Shown: positions 34,280-42,512, counted from the first letter of the stretch. The stretch is DNA of 58,409 bases from Streptomyces fuscigenes (GCF_021556455.1 NZ_JAKGCV010000005.1:1-58409), one strand, 5' to 3'. The notes: generated by a model from the sequence alone, not told the origin. Translations and numbers: made by a program.

Positions 34280-35634
34280 ACACCACACCGAAAGCCGTAA
34301 CCGCTCTCGTCGGCCGCGCGTCGGAAGGCAACTTCGGTTCCTGGTGCGGCAGCATTGTCCGCCTGGGCGGCTGCACCAACCCGATTCACCTGGTCGGTAA
34401 CGCTGCCCTCGTCGACGCAGGTACGGGTGAGGTCCTGCACTCCTTCGCCTCGGCCGAGCGTGGCGGACGGTTGCTCACAGCCTGTGGAAATCGACGTGCG
34501 AGCGTCTGCCCAACCTGCGCCGGCCTCTACCGGGCGGACACATACCAACTGATCCGTGCGGGACTCGTCGGTGGCAAGGACACCGCGACGACAGTTGGCG
34601 GGCACCCGCGTGTGTTCGCGACGCTCACCGCGCCGGGCTTCGGCCCGGTCCACAGGCGCCGTGAGCAGGGTGGGCGTGCTCGTCCATGTCGTCCTCGGCG
34701 TGCGGGGGAGTACTGCCCGCATGGTGTGTCGACCGGTTGCCTGATCCGGCACGCGGACGGTGATCGGCGGCTCGGGGAGGCCATGTGCCCGCGCTGTTAC
34801 GACTACGCGGGCGCGGTGCTCTGGCAGGCACACGCGGGCCGACTCTGGCATCGCTTCGCCCTGGAACTGCGTCGTGAGATTGCCCGACGGTCGGGGCTCA
34901 GCCGTACCGAACTGCCCCGACTGTTGCGGCTCTCGTACGCCAAGGTCGCCGAATACCAGCGGCGCGGCCTGATCCACTTCCATGCCGTCATCCGACTCGA
35001 CGGACCGGACGGACCCGACTCACCCCCGCCCGGCTGGGCCACCACCCGACTCCTGACCGACGCTGTGCACGACGCCGTGGGTCGGGTCCGACTGGTCGCA
35101 CCCGGCGGGGACGTCATCGGACCGCGCGTGCTGCGCTTCGGCCAGCAGATCGACGTACGCCCCATCGCGGAGTTCGGCGCGGGCGAGCGGCTGACGTCAG
35201 CGGCCGTGGCCGCGTACATCGCCAAGTACGCAACCAAGGGAGCGGAGGCGGCCGGCGCCGTCGACACCCGCATCCGAAGGGCGACCGACCTTGCCACGCT
35301 GCCGGTCCGGGACCACACGCTGCGCATGATCAGCACGTGTTGGTGGCTCGGTGCGCTGCCGGAGTTCGAGCCGCTTGGCCTGCGGAAGTGGGCGCACATG
35401 CTCGGCTACGGCGGCCACTTCTCCACCAAGTCCCGCCGCTACTCGACCACGCTGACTGCCCTGCGTACCGCGCGGGCCGAGCATCGCGCCGAGCAGCAAC
35501 GGACCGCCCTCGGCCTGGCGGATCGGTCCATCGTCAGCGTCGGCCGGTGGCGCTTCGCCGGTCGTGGCTACACCCCAGATGAGGCCCTGATCGCGGCGGG
35601 CGTGCGCGTCTCGAAGGAAGGGGCGCGAGCATGA
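34276..35634 (+). CDS. repSA: RepSA-type replication initiator
   Basis: 452 aa. Metal site CGNRRASVCPTCAGLYRADTYQL, PRVFATLTAPGFGPVH, and the metal-binding motif GLIHFHAVIRLDGPDGP are typical of the rolling-circle initiator RepSA of pSAM2-type elements; YIAKYATKGAEAAG carries a candidate nicking Tyr. Its action as a nickase on the double-strand origin gives circular single strands. Followed directly by xis (4-nt overlap) and int, the order of pSAM2. Confidence 0.9.
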   Translation: MNTTPKAVTALVGRASEGNFGSWCGSIVRLGGCTNPIHLVGNAALVDAGTGEVLHSFASAERGGRLLTACGNRRASVCPTCAGLYRADTYQLIRAGLVGGKDTATTVGGHPRVFATLTAPGFGPVHRRREQGGRARPCRPRRAGEYCPHGVSTGCLIRHADGDRRLGEAMCPRCYDYAGAVLWQAHAGRLWHRFALELRREIARRSGLSRTELPRLLRLSYAKVAEYQRRGLIHFHAVIRLDGPDGPDSPPPGWATTRLLTDAVHDAVGRVRLVAPGGDVIGPRVLRFGQQIDVRPIAEFGAGERLTSAAVAAYIAKYATKGAEAAGAVDTRIRRATDLATLPVRDHTLRMISTCWWLGALPEFEPLGLRKWAHMLGYGGHFSTKSRRYSTTLTALRTARAEHRAEQQRTALGLADRSIVSVGRWRFAGRGYTPDEALIAAGVRVSKEGARA

Positions 35635-35843
35635 GCGACCGGCTTCTCACCATTCCGCAGGTGGCCGATCGCCTCGGTACCTCGGTGCGCTTCCCCCGAC
35701 GGCTCGTCGCCGAGCGGCGCATCGTCTTCGTCAAGGTCGGCCGCCACGTGCGCATCCCAGAAGGGGCTTTGGCTGAGTTCATCACCCGAAACACCGTTTC
35801 GCCCGCACAGCGTCGCAGGACTCACGGCAGGAGGGCCGCGTAA
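35631..35843 (+). CDS. xis: Excisionase, MerR-like HTH
   Basis: 70 aa. LLTIPQVADRLGTSVRFPRRLVAERRIVFVKVGRHVRIPEGALAEFI is a short helix-turn-helix excisionase (described by its helices: IPQVADRLG and PRRLVAERRI). ATG overlaps the repSA stop by 4 nt and its own stop meets the integrase ATG. Directs excision together with Int. Confidence 0.88.
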   Translation: MSDRLLTIPQVADRLGTSVRFPRRLVAERRIVFVKVGRHVRIPEGALAEFITRNTVSPAQRRRTHGRRAA

Positions 35844-37024
35844 TGGCGAACAACAAGGGCAAGCGGCGCACCTTCGGCGCTATCCGCAAATTGCCCTCTG
35901 GGCGTTTCCAGGCGCGGTATCCGGGCCCGGATGGCGTTATGCGGTCGGCGCCCGAGACCTTCGCGACGTCGCGTGAGGCTGACGACTGGCTGGCGGAGAT
36001 GCGAACCGAGATGCGGCGTGGGGACTGGAAGGACCCGGACGAGGGCGCCGTGCCCTTCGAGGAGTACGCGCTTCGGTGGGTCAAGGAACGGCGGCTGTCG
36101 GCGACCACGGATGAGCTGTATCGGCGCCTCCTACGCCTCCACATCCTGCCCACCTTCGGTGAGCTGGGCCTTGACGAGATCACCCCGCCCAAGGTGCGCA
36201 GTTGGCGTTCCGAACGGCTCGACGCGACCGGCGCTGAGACGACTGTGGCGAAGAGCTACCGGCTTCTCAAGGCGATCTTGGAGACGGCCACTGAGGATGA
36301 GCTGATCCGCCGGAATCCGTGCCGCATCCGGGGCGCGGGTAAGGAGTCGGCGGCGGAACGGTCCATTGCCACCGTCGACCAGGTCGACGCGCTGGCCGCT
36401 GCCCTCGGACCGCGGTGGCGGTTGATGGTCTACCTAGCTGCGTACGGTCCGTTGCGGCCGGAAGAACAGGCAGAGTTGCGGCGCCGTGACGTCGATCTGG
36501 ACGCGATGACCGTTCGTGTTCGCCGGGCGGCTCCGGAGCTGGCCACGGGGCGTCGGGCGGAGGGCCCCACCAAGTCCGATGCCGGTCGGCGGCTCGTCGT
36601 CCTGCCTGCCTTCCTCCACATCGAACTACGGCGGCATCTCGACTGGTATGCGCAGGAGGGGGCTGACGGACTCCTGTTCGTGGGGGAGAAGGGCAAGCCG
36701 TTCCGGCGGTCCACCTTCGGGCGGAAGTGGCGGAAGGCGCGGATCGCGGTGGGGCTGCCGGACACGTTCCGCTTCTATGACCTCCGCCACACCGGACACA
36801 CTCTCGCCACCCGATCCGGGGCCACGCTCAAGGACACGATGGTGCGCGCCGGTCAGTCCTCGGAGCGGGCCGCGCTGATGTACCAGCACTCGGACGTGGA
36901 GCGTCAGCAGGAGGTCGCGGCCGGACTCGATCGGCTGGTGAAGGAGCGGAGGAAGGACGCCCGGGAACAGCCGGCGGACGGGCCTCAGAGTGCATCTGGC
37001 ACGGATCTGGCACGCGACGCTTAG
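35843..37024 (+). CDS. int: Site-specific tyrosine integrase
   Basis: 393 aa. N-terminal SAM-like arm-binding domain (FEEYALRWVKERRLSATTDELY), catalytic domain with Arg in YGPLRPEEQAELRRRDV, FYDLRHTGHTLATRSG (His/Arg box) and nucleophile Tyr in ALMYQHSDVERQQEV. Integrates element B at the tRNA-Gly(CCC) 3' end 52 bp downstream. Its 3' end contains the TCTGGCACG arm-type doublet. Related remnant at 19,302. Confidence 0.93.
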   Translation: MANNKGKRRTFGAIRKLPSGRFQARYPGPDGVMRSAPETFATSREADDWLAEMRTEMRRGDWKDPDEGAVPFEEYALRWVKERRLSATTDELYRRLLRLHILPTFGELGLDEITPPKVRSWRSERLDATGAETTVAKSYRLLKAILETATEDELIRRNPCRIRGAGKESAAERSIATVDQVDALAAALGPRWRLMVYLAAYGPLRPEEQAELRRRDVDLDAMTVRVRRAAPELATGRRAEGPTKSDAGRRLVVLPAFLHIELRRHLDWYAQEGADGLLFVGEKGKPFRRSTFGRKWRKARIAVGLPDTFRFYDLRHTGHTLATRSGATLKDTMVRAGQSSERAALMYQHSDVERQQEVAAGLDRLVKERRKDAREQPADGPQSASGTDLARDA

Positions 37025-37043
37025 AGAGGTCTAGACAACAAAC

Positions 37044-37070
37044 AACCCCCGGGTCTTTGACCTGGGGGTT
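37044..37070 (+). terminator. Hairpin between int and tRNA-Gly
   Basis: AACCCCCGGGTC / GACCTGGGGGTT with loop TTT and T-rich flank; works for both int and the convergent tRNA. Confidence 0.8.
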
Positions 37071-37076
37071 TGTCGT

Positions 37077-37119
37077 GGAGCGGGTGACGAGAATCGAACT
37101 CGCGCTCTGAGCTTGGGAA
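37077..37119. repeat. attR of element B
   Basis: 43-bp perfect copy of 19,510-19,552, forming the 3' half of the intact tRNA-Gly gene; this end restores the tRNA on integration. Confidence 0.92.
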
Positions 37120-37149
37120 GCTCATGTTCTACCATTAAACTACACCCGC
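37079..37149 (-). tRNA. tRNA-Gly(CCC)
   Basis: Reverse strand: acceptor GCGGGTG / CACCCGC, D arm with GTTTAATGGTAGAAC, anticodon stem TGAGC / GCTCA with loop TTCCCAA (anticodon CCC), T arm GAGTTCGATTCTC, discriminator T, and CCA encoded at 37,076-37,078. Integration target of the AICE array. Confidence 0.95.
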
Positions 37150-37508
37150 ACTCGGCGCCCGATGACTCCGGCGCCGTATCGATGTGTACTGTACCCCATC
37201 CTCTGCCCCCTGGCGCAGCCCTCTTGTGGCTCGTCGTGGGGGCTTTGTCGTGGGTCGGGGCAGCCGCGAGTGCCGGATGGATCTTGGGGTAGCCGGGGCG
37301 GTACGGGTAGGGCTGTGGCGTCCGGTCTGCCGTGGGGCGGCGGTGCGGGGGCAGGGGTGTTCGGGGGGTGATCCGCTGTGGGGGAGCGGTGGACGCGGCT
37401 GTGGTGACCGGGAGTTGGGCGTAGGTTGGGCTCTCGGAGTGCCGGGCGCGGTCCTGCCCTGATCATCCCCTAATGTGGCGTTCGTCCGCGTTTTGGGGAA
37501 GGGACCTG
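37150..37508. other. Gene-free region upstream of tRNA-Gly
   Basis: About 360 bp without a supported gene. The segment next to the tRNA start (GTACAGTACACATCGATAC on the reverse strand) is AT-richer and contains the probable tRNA promoter. The rest is G-rich with no ribosome sites. Confidence 0.45.
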
Positions 37509-37751
37509 ATGGATTTGATGGAGCGCACTGTCGTCCGCTGTGCCGAAGGCCATGTGTTCAGCACCGCATCGTTCCCGATGCAGCATCTCGACGCGGGGAG
37601 GATCGGCCCCGGCCGGCTCATCCGGTGTCCGCGGTGCGCGCGGCTGCGCAATGCCGTGCCTGTCCCGGTGCCCGTGCCGGCTCCGACGCCCGAGGTGGCG
37701 CCCCTGCCGCCCGTGGCCGGGGCGTTGGCCCTGGGGCAGCAGCAGATCTGA
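37509..37751 (+). CDS. Conserved small streptomycete protein
   Basis: 80 aa, ATG 37509 with AAGGGA 7 nt upstream. MERTVVRCAEGHVFSTASFPMQ and RCPRCARLRNAVPV give Cys/His ligands (C-x-x-G-H and C-P-R-C) of a small zinc ribbon, then a Pro/Val tail. The last codons and stop lie inside the first unit of a 14-bp tandem repeat. Function unknown. Confidence 0.7.
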   Translation: MDLMERTVVRCAEGHVFSTASFPMQHLDAGRIGPGRLIRCPRCARLRNAVPVPVPVPAPTPEVAPLPPVAGALALGQQQI

Positions 37752-37821
37752 GGCGGCAGATTTGAGGCCGCGGATCTGAGGCCGCGGATCTGAGGCCGTG
37801 GATCTGAGGCCGTAGATCTGA
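37745..37821 (+). repeat. 14-bp tandem repeat (about 5.5 copies)
   Basis: Units GATCTGAGGCGGCA, GATTTGAGGCCGCG, GATCTGAGGCCGCG, GATCTGAGGCCGTG, GATCTGAGGCCGTA and GATCTGA. Each unit carries a TGA; it begins at the stop codon of the preceding gene. Confidence 0.85.
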
Positions 37822-38005
37822 TGGTTCGCGCCTCCTGTCTTCAGCCTGGCCTCGTGGTGCTGCGCGTCGCCCCGTCCGCCCTCGTTGAGTTTTCCTCGCC
37901 CCGAGGCTGGGGGCAGGGACAGGGGAGGGCAGGGCGCGCGGTGTGCGGAGGGTGCGCGGGGCGGCCGGTTCGGGTCGGCCCGCGCACTTTGCGTATCCTC
38001 GGGGC

Positions 38006-38581
38006 GTGCTTCTCTCCGACAAGGACATTCGCGCCGAGCTCGACTCCGGCAGCGTCCGCCTCGAACCGTACGACCCCTCGATGGTGCAGCCGTCGAGCAT
38101 CGACGTGCGGCTCGACCGGTATTTCCGGGTCTTCGAGAACCACCTGTACCCGCACATCGACCCCGCAGTGGAGCAGACCGGCCTCACCCGGCTCGTGGAG
38201 CCCGAGGGTGACGACGCCTTCATCCTGCACCCGGGGGAGTTCGTACTCGCCTCGACGTACGAGGTGATCTCCCTGCCCGACGGCATCGCCTCGCGGCTGG
38301 AGGGCAAGTCCAGCCTGGGCCGGCTCGGGCTCGTGACGCATTCGACGGCCGGGTTCATCGACCCGGGCTTCTCGGGGCACGTCACGCTGGAGCTGTCGAA
38401 CATGGCGACCCTGCCCATCAAGCTCTGGCCGGGCATGAAGATCGGGCAGCTGTGCCTGTTCCGCCTGAGCTCGCCCGCCGAGTTCCCGTACGGGTCGCAG
38501 CGGTACGGGTCGCGCTACCAGGGCCAGCGGGGGCCGACGGCCTCGCGGTCGTATCTCAATTTCCATCGGACCGATGTCTGA
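38006..38581 (+). CDS. dcd: dCTP deaminase
   Basis: 191 aa, the usual length. [27 protein letters not shown] (catalytic and nucleotide-binding region), [18 protein letters not shown] and [13 protein letters not shown] are the family motifs. Deaminates dCTP to dUTP on the way to dTMP. GTG start with no ribosome site; a TATCCT box 6 nt upstream suggests a leaderless transcript. Originally close to thyX, now separated from it by element C. Confidence 0.95.
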   Translation: MLLSDKDIRAELDSGSVRLEPYDPSMVQPSSIDVRLDRYFRVFENHLYPHIDPAVEQTGLTRLVEPEGDDAFILHPGEFVLASTYEVISLPDGIASRLEGKSSLGRLGLVTHSTAGFIDPGFSGHVTLELSNMATLPIKLWPGMKIGQLCLFRLSSPAEFPYGSQRYGSRYQGQRGPTASRSYLNFHRTDV

Positions 38582-38599
38582 GTTTTTGGAGTGCCACGC

Positions 38600-39109
38600 G
38601 TGAGCCAGTCCCGGGAAGAGCTTTCCTACGAGCAGTTCGGCACGGCCGTGCGTGAGCTGGCGCAGTCGGTCGCCGACGACGGCTTCGAGCCCGACATAGT
38701 GCTCAGCATCGCGCGGGGCGGTGTCTTCGTGGCCGGTGGGCTGGCGTACGCCCTGGACTGCAAGAACATCCACCTGGTCAACGTGGAGTTCTACACCGGC
38801 GTGGGCACCACGCTCGCGATGCCGGTCATGCTGGCGCCGGTGCCGAACGTCGTCGACTTCAGCAACAAGCGCGTACTGATCGCGGACGACGTGGCCGACA
38901 GCGGCAAGACGCTCAAGCTGGTGCACGACTTCTGTGTGGAGCACGTCGCCGAGGTACGCAGCGCCGTCATCTACGAGAAGTCGCAGTCGCAGGTCAAGTG
39001 CGAGTACGTGTGGAAGCGCACGGACGAGTGGATCAACTTCCCGTGGAGCACCTTGCCTGTAGTACGTAGGTCTGGCGATGCGGCCAAGGAGAACACGGAG
39101 GCAATTTAA
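38600..39109 (+). CDS. Phosphoribosyltransferase with element-supplied C-terminus
   Basis: 169 aa. Type I PRT with the PRPP loop VLIADDVADSGKTLKLV and IARGGVFVAGGLAYAL. GTG 38600 follows GGAG by 8 nt; 18 bp after dcd. Element C is inserted at codon 149 (TGG AGC of INFPWS): the native tail, found at 52,363, read VQPPVVRRSGQVLDA, and the element replaces it with TLPVVRRSGDAAKENTEAI, so the fold probably stays intact. Probable xanthine/hypoxanthine-type or pyrimidine salvage enzyme; substrate not certain. Confidence 0.88.
   Translation: MSQSREELSYEQFGTAVRELAQSVADDGFEPDIVLSIARGGVFVAGGLAYALDCKNIHLVNVEFYTGVGTTLAMPVMLAPVPNVVDFSNKRVLIADDVADSGKTLKLVHDFCVEHVAEVRSAVIYEKSQSQVKCEYVWKRTDEWINFPWSTLPVVRRSGDAAKENTEAI
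39044..39049. repeat. attL core of element C (TGGAGC)
   Basis: TGGAGC here and at 52,363-52,368 is the only sequence shared at the two junctions. Left side continues the chromosomal reading frame, right side enters the element. A very short core is typical of serine integrases. Confidence 0.82.
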
Positions 39110-39264
39110 GGGACTTGGGGGGCGCCGTACCTGGCGGGAGACCGGGTTGTCGGTGCCGACCGATATGCTTCTGCCGTCCACTTCCGGTCCATCCCGAGCT
39201 TCGGACTATCGAGCCGAAGATCCCGCCAGTCTGGGGGGTTGGTTTCACCGGATCGGAAGAGGAC

Positions 39265-39405
39265 ATGGCAGATCTGCGAAAGCCCGATGATCAAGAAGAG
39301 CAGGAGCGCGACCCAAGGCGACGGCCCCCCAAGGCCGAGATCTTGATCGCACTGCTCACCGCGATCGCGGCAGTCGCAGGCTGTGTGGAGCAGCTGGCGC
39401 GCTAG
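39265..39405 (+). CDS. Very small membrane protein
   Basis: 46 aa, ATG 39265 immediately after GGAAGAGGAC. Acidic/basic head (MADLRKPDDQEEQERDPRRR) and one helix (EILIALLTAIAAVAGCVEQL). First possible gene of element C. Confidence 0.5.
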   Translation: MADLRKPDDQEEQERDPRRRPPKAEILIALLTAIAAVAGCVEQLAR

Positions 39406-39885
39406 AGCGTCGATGTAGGGCGGTGAGCCGGACGATGGCAGGGGCAGCGAAGCGGGCCCCGGCCAAGTAGTAGTCGGCCGGGACCCGCTCAACGACTCCA
39501 TGCACTGGCCCGATCCTGGTGGGAAGACCAGGGTCGGGCCTCTGTGCGTAGAGCCAGCCCTTGTGACCTGCGGTTTCGTTCGGAGCGAGGCCCCAAAGTG
39601 GAAGCTACATTTTGCAGGTCTATAGCCCAGACTATAGCCCGGGGCCCTAGCCGGTCCTAGCCGGTCCGAACTGGCCTCTCCCGGTCTGAGCTGCCCTCTG
39701 CCGGTCCAAGCCGGTGTCTGACAGTCTTCGTCTTGACGTTGACTTCCCTGGACAATCCTGTGCGCGACGCTTCCCAACTCCGGAAATCCGGAGGTGCCCC
39801 CCTCTGAACTGGTGCGGCATGCCGGCGCGCCTCGATGCGAACCTTGGGCACGGTGGTTAGGGCACGGTCACAGTAAGATTCGCCG
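39406..39885. other. Gene-free region with hairpin and short repeats
   Basis: Contains a 13-bp-stem hairpin at 39,452-39,488 (GCGGGCCCCGGCC / GGCCGGGACCCGC, loop AAGTAGTAGTC). At 39,621-39,720 there are direct repeats CTATAGCCC (2 copies) and CTAGCCGGTC (2 copies), then several CCGGTC words. No gene seen. Confidence 0.55.
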
Positions 39886-40824
39886 CTAGGGGAGGGCCAT
39901 GGGGTTAGTGCTGGTGAATCCCTTGCCCGCGGGCCAGATCACGGCGCAGCCCTGGGCCTTGGCCAGGGCAAGGAGGTCTTCCCGCGGTTCGGAGGGGAGC
40001 AGGATGGCGCGGATGGTGTGGTTGACGAACCTGCTGTAGTCCGCGAGCTGTCCGATGGCCATCCGGATGTTCTCGCGGGTGACGCTGCCCTTGGCCTCGA
40101 TCAGGAGGCCGAGTCCCTTGGCGTGGAGGTCGGTGAAGAGGGGGCGGCTTTCGCCGGGGGGCAGGATGCGCTGCCGGCCGGACTGGTGGCCGTTGCTGGT
40201 CAGGTAGTCGGCGAAGGCCTTCACCAGCCGGGCTTCCTTGCGGTCGGCCTCGTAGGGCTCCTGGTTCGGGTTGACGAACGTGGTCTCGCTCTCGTTCCTC
40301 TCCAAGGGGAGGTCGTCCACCTGGTTGGGGTGTGAGACGAGCAGCCGGCCGAGCTTGGTGGAGGGCTCCTGGGGGGCGGTGTCTACCGGGTTGAGCCGGA
40401 AGACGATGACCTTACGGAGAGGGCCGTCGTTGGTCTCGGGGGCATCCGCGGAGTACCAGGGGTTCTCCTGGTCGACGGTGAACTCGCCGCGGTAGGTGAC
40501 CTTTCCGCGGGCGCCCTGAAAGACGCGGAGCGCGCGTCCTTCAGTCTGGTGGTTCAGGATGCTGGCGTTGCCGGAGATCATCCGCTGGTCGCCGTACTGG
40601 CCTTCGCCGCTGTAGTGGAAGCGGCCGTCCGGCATCCAGTCGTCGTAGTAGCCATGCCTCTCGCCGGCGACGGGGTCCGTAAAGACGAAGACGTTGGGCG
40701 TCTTGGCCGACGGCCCGATGCCTCCCTGCGTCCGTCCCCCGAACGCGCTGTGCAGAGCCTTGCGTTCGATCTGATCGCCGGGCTTGAGCTGCCACTCCAC
40801 GGTGTCCGATGGCGTCTCGCTCAT
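39886..40824 (-). CDS. Putative modification-dependent restriction endonuclease
   Basis: 312 aa from ATG 40824. N-terminal half: LHSAFGGRTQGGIGPSAKTP, VFVFTDPVAGERHGYYDDWM, RFHYSGEGQYGDQRMISGN and ASILNHQTEGRALRVFQGA, the SRA-like modified-base reader segment that also precedes HNH nucleases in ScoMcrA-type enzymes. C-terminal half: FTDLHAKGLGLLIEAKGSVTRENI with D...E-A-K as PD-(D/E)XK catalytic core and a Q-x-x-x-Y helix (IGQLADYSRFV). It would cut foreign methylated or otherwise modified DNA: a type IV-like defence gene carried by element C. Confidence 0.75.
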   Translation of the reverse strand: MSETPSDTVEWQLKPGDQIERKALHSAFGGRTQGGIGPSAKTPNVFVFTDPVAGERHGYYDDWMPDGRFHYSGEGQYGDQRMISGNASILNHQTEGRALRVFQGARGKVTYRGEFTVDQENPWYSADAPETNDGPLRKVIVFRLNPVDTAPQEPSTKLGRLLVSHPNQVDDLPLERNESETTFVNPNQEPYEADRKEARLVKAFADYLTSNGHQSGRQRILPPGESRPLFTDLHAKGLGLLIEAKGSVTRENIRMAIGQLADYSRFVNHTIRAILLPSEPREDLLALAKAQGCAVIWPAGKGFTSTNPMALP

Positions 40825-40877
40825 GGGTCTCCTTCGAGAGCTGCCGCACCTCACAGCGACATGCGACCGTAAGGATC

Positions 40878-41099
40878 ATGCAAGCATCCGAATCGGATGT
40901 CAAATTTCCGCATCCGATTTGGGCTTACGGAAGGCTTGTACGCCTGCTCTGTGCATGGATGCGCCCCGATGCGCACTACCGCTTCGAGGTCTGGGCCGGG
41001 ACGGTGGGCGCCGTACTGCTTTGGCGGGCGAGATGCTCGGGGGAAGGGGCGGTAGGCGATGGGCATGGTCAGTCCGTGGGCCAAGGAGACCTTCGGTGA
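40878..41099 (+). CDS. Small hypothetical protein
   Basis: 73 aa. The part RLVRLLCAWMRPDAHYRFEVWAG has strong third-position GC, supporting coding. The start overlaps the palindrome at 40,885. Its end overlaps the next gene by 41 bp in another frame. Confidence 0.42.
   Translation: MQASESDVKFPHPIWAYGRLVRLLCAWMRPDAHYRFEVWAGTVGAVLLWRARCSGEGAVGDGHGQSVGQGDLR
40885..40899. promoter_or_regulatory. Palindrome CATCCGAATCGGATG
   Basis: 7-bp arms (CATCCGA / TCGGATG) around one A, 60 bp upstream of the restriction gene, with an extra half site GCATCCGAT at 40,910. Lies in an AT-rich stretch between divergent genes; probable operator. Confidence 0.6.
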
Positions 41100-41658
41100 G
41101 GTAGCGGGGGCGCTGGCTGAGGCCATACCGGCGTGCTTGTCGCGGGCACACGAACGGGCGCGGAACGGCCACCAAGGTGTGCACACCCAAACACTGGAGG
41201 CGTACGGGCACGGCCTCCACGCCGTGCAGTACGAGGAGCTCGCCGCCGGCCTCGAACACCTCCCAGGCGCAACTGCGGTCCGCCTCCAAGCCCGAACCGT
41301 CATGATCGTCGCGGACCACGTGATCTACCCGATCCGCTACGCCAAGACGGACGTACCTGTCACCGCGGCGAGACTCCGACGAGCCACGGGCCTACGTGCT
41401 GACCTCATTCGACGCCACGGGCCAGAACCCATGCAGGGGGAGTTGGACCTAGGGCTAGAAGAACTCGAAGAATCCGAAGCCCACAGGGACCTCGGTCAGC
41501 TCCCTCTGGAAGTTGGCCTGGTCCTCGTCGCTTACGCCTGCTCCATGAACGCCGGCGTGATCCGACTGGAATGGGGCGCCGCAGAGCTGCGTCGAGAAGA
41601 TCGATACCTCATCTGGCATCACCACGAGCCCCTGGCCACGGGTCTCGCGAGGTCTTAG
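41059..41658 (+). CDS. Hypothetical protein, divergent partner of restriction gene
   Basis: 199 aa, ATG 41059 with GGTAGG upstream. AKETFGEVAGALAEAIPACLSRAHERAR, ARTVMIVADHVIYPIRYAKTDVPV and RLRRATGLRADLIRRHG look like a small DNA- or protein-binding family also seen next to restriction and element genes, ending with EVGLVLVAYACSMNAGVIRLEWG. I do not know its function; a role with the divergent nuclease is inference. Confidence 0.6.
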   Translation: MGMVSPWAKETFGEVAGALAEAIPACLSRAHERARNGHQGVHTQTLEAYGHGLHAVQYEELAAGLEHLPGATAVRLQARTVMIVADHVIYPIRYAKTDVPVTAARLRRATGLRADLIRRHGPEPMQGELDLGLEELEESEAHRDLGQLPLEVGLVLVAYACSMNAGVIRLEWGAAELRREDRYLIWHHHEPLATGLARS

Positions 41659-41888
41659 CGGCTGAGTAAAGCCAGAAGGGGCACCACTCTGACGCAAGTG
41701 GCGCCCCCTCGGGGAACTAGCTAGAGCCTCATCCTTATCAGGTCGATCATTCGATCCACCCGGTGCCGGTCGGCGCTCGCGCTACCCACATGGGGCGTGT
41801 GTCCGCGTCCGCTGCCGACCGGCGTTGATCGCCGCTGTTGGTGTCAGCCTCTGGTGTCACCCATCAGCTTCGGCTTGACAACCGACCT

Positions 41889-42128
41889 TCAACCACGAGG
41901 AGGGAACGGGTCGTTCCCGGGGGCGATGGTGCGCTTGTCCACGATGGTGCCGTCGCGCCCGTGCTTGACGAGCTCGCCACCACCGTTGTTTCTGAGAATC
42001 TCCGCCGCGCGTCGATCGGCGCCGGCCTGAGTGCGAGCCACCGCAGACGCTCTCGTGCCGTCGGCGGCCTTGGCCTGCCACTGGCCGTCCGGTCGCTGGG
42101 TGACGTGGTACGTCCTCGGCTGAGGCAT
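41889..42128 (-). CDS. DUF2188 protein
   Basis: 79 aa. PRTYHVTQRPDGQWQAKAADGT, AEILRNNGGGELVKHGRDG and the GNDPFPP end are the DUF2188 signature, a small protein common on bacterial mobile elements and plasmids. ATG 42128. Function unknown. Confidence 0.85.
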   Translation of the reverse strand: MPQPRTYHVTQRPDGQWQAKAADGTRASAVARTQAGADRRAAEILRNNGGGELVKHGRDGTIVDKRTIAPGNDPFPPRG

Positions 42129-42352
42129 GAAGTCTCGATTCCGAGCGTGCCTCGGCCAGATTCCCCCTTGGGGTTCTTCCCCCGTAGAGGTAGGGTCACT
42201 GTCGCGCAGCCAAACGCAAACAGGCCCCTAACTGGTGAGGACACAGCTCTGTGTCAGCCCCGGGTAGGGGCTTGCTCACTTTGAGCACTCTTAGTGAAGC
42301 ACTGGGGGGCAACACAGCGCAATGCGCCAACCCCAAGATGTGGTGCTCAGCC

Positions 42353-42438
42353 TTCCACAGGACCACTACATGTAGTACACCAAGCGTGATCAGGCATTTC
42401 CACAGCTACGTAGCCCGCTTCCACAGCTCTGTCCACAG
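42353..42438 (+). other. Cluster of DnaA-box-like motifs
   Basis: TTCCACAG at 42353, 42398 and 42419, and GTCCACAG (within TGTCCACAG) at 42431, all on the same strand and within 86 bp of locally lower GC. Streptomycete DnaA boxes are (T/C)TGTCCACA. May recruit host DnaA to the element. Confidence 0.5.
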
Positions 42439-42512
42439 CCATTTTGCGAAGCTTGCCCCCATATCCTCGACGGCTGGGGCTTTGAGTGTGACCTAAACCA
42501 CATTCGAACCTA

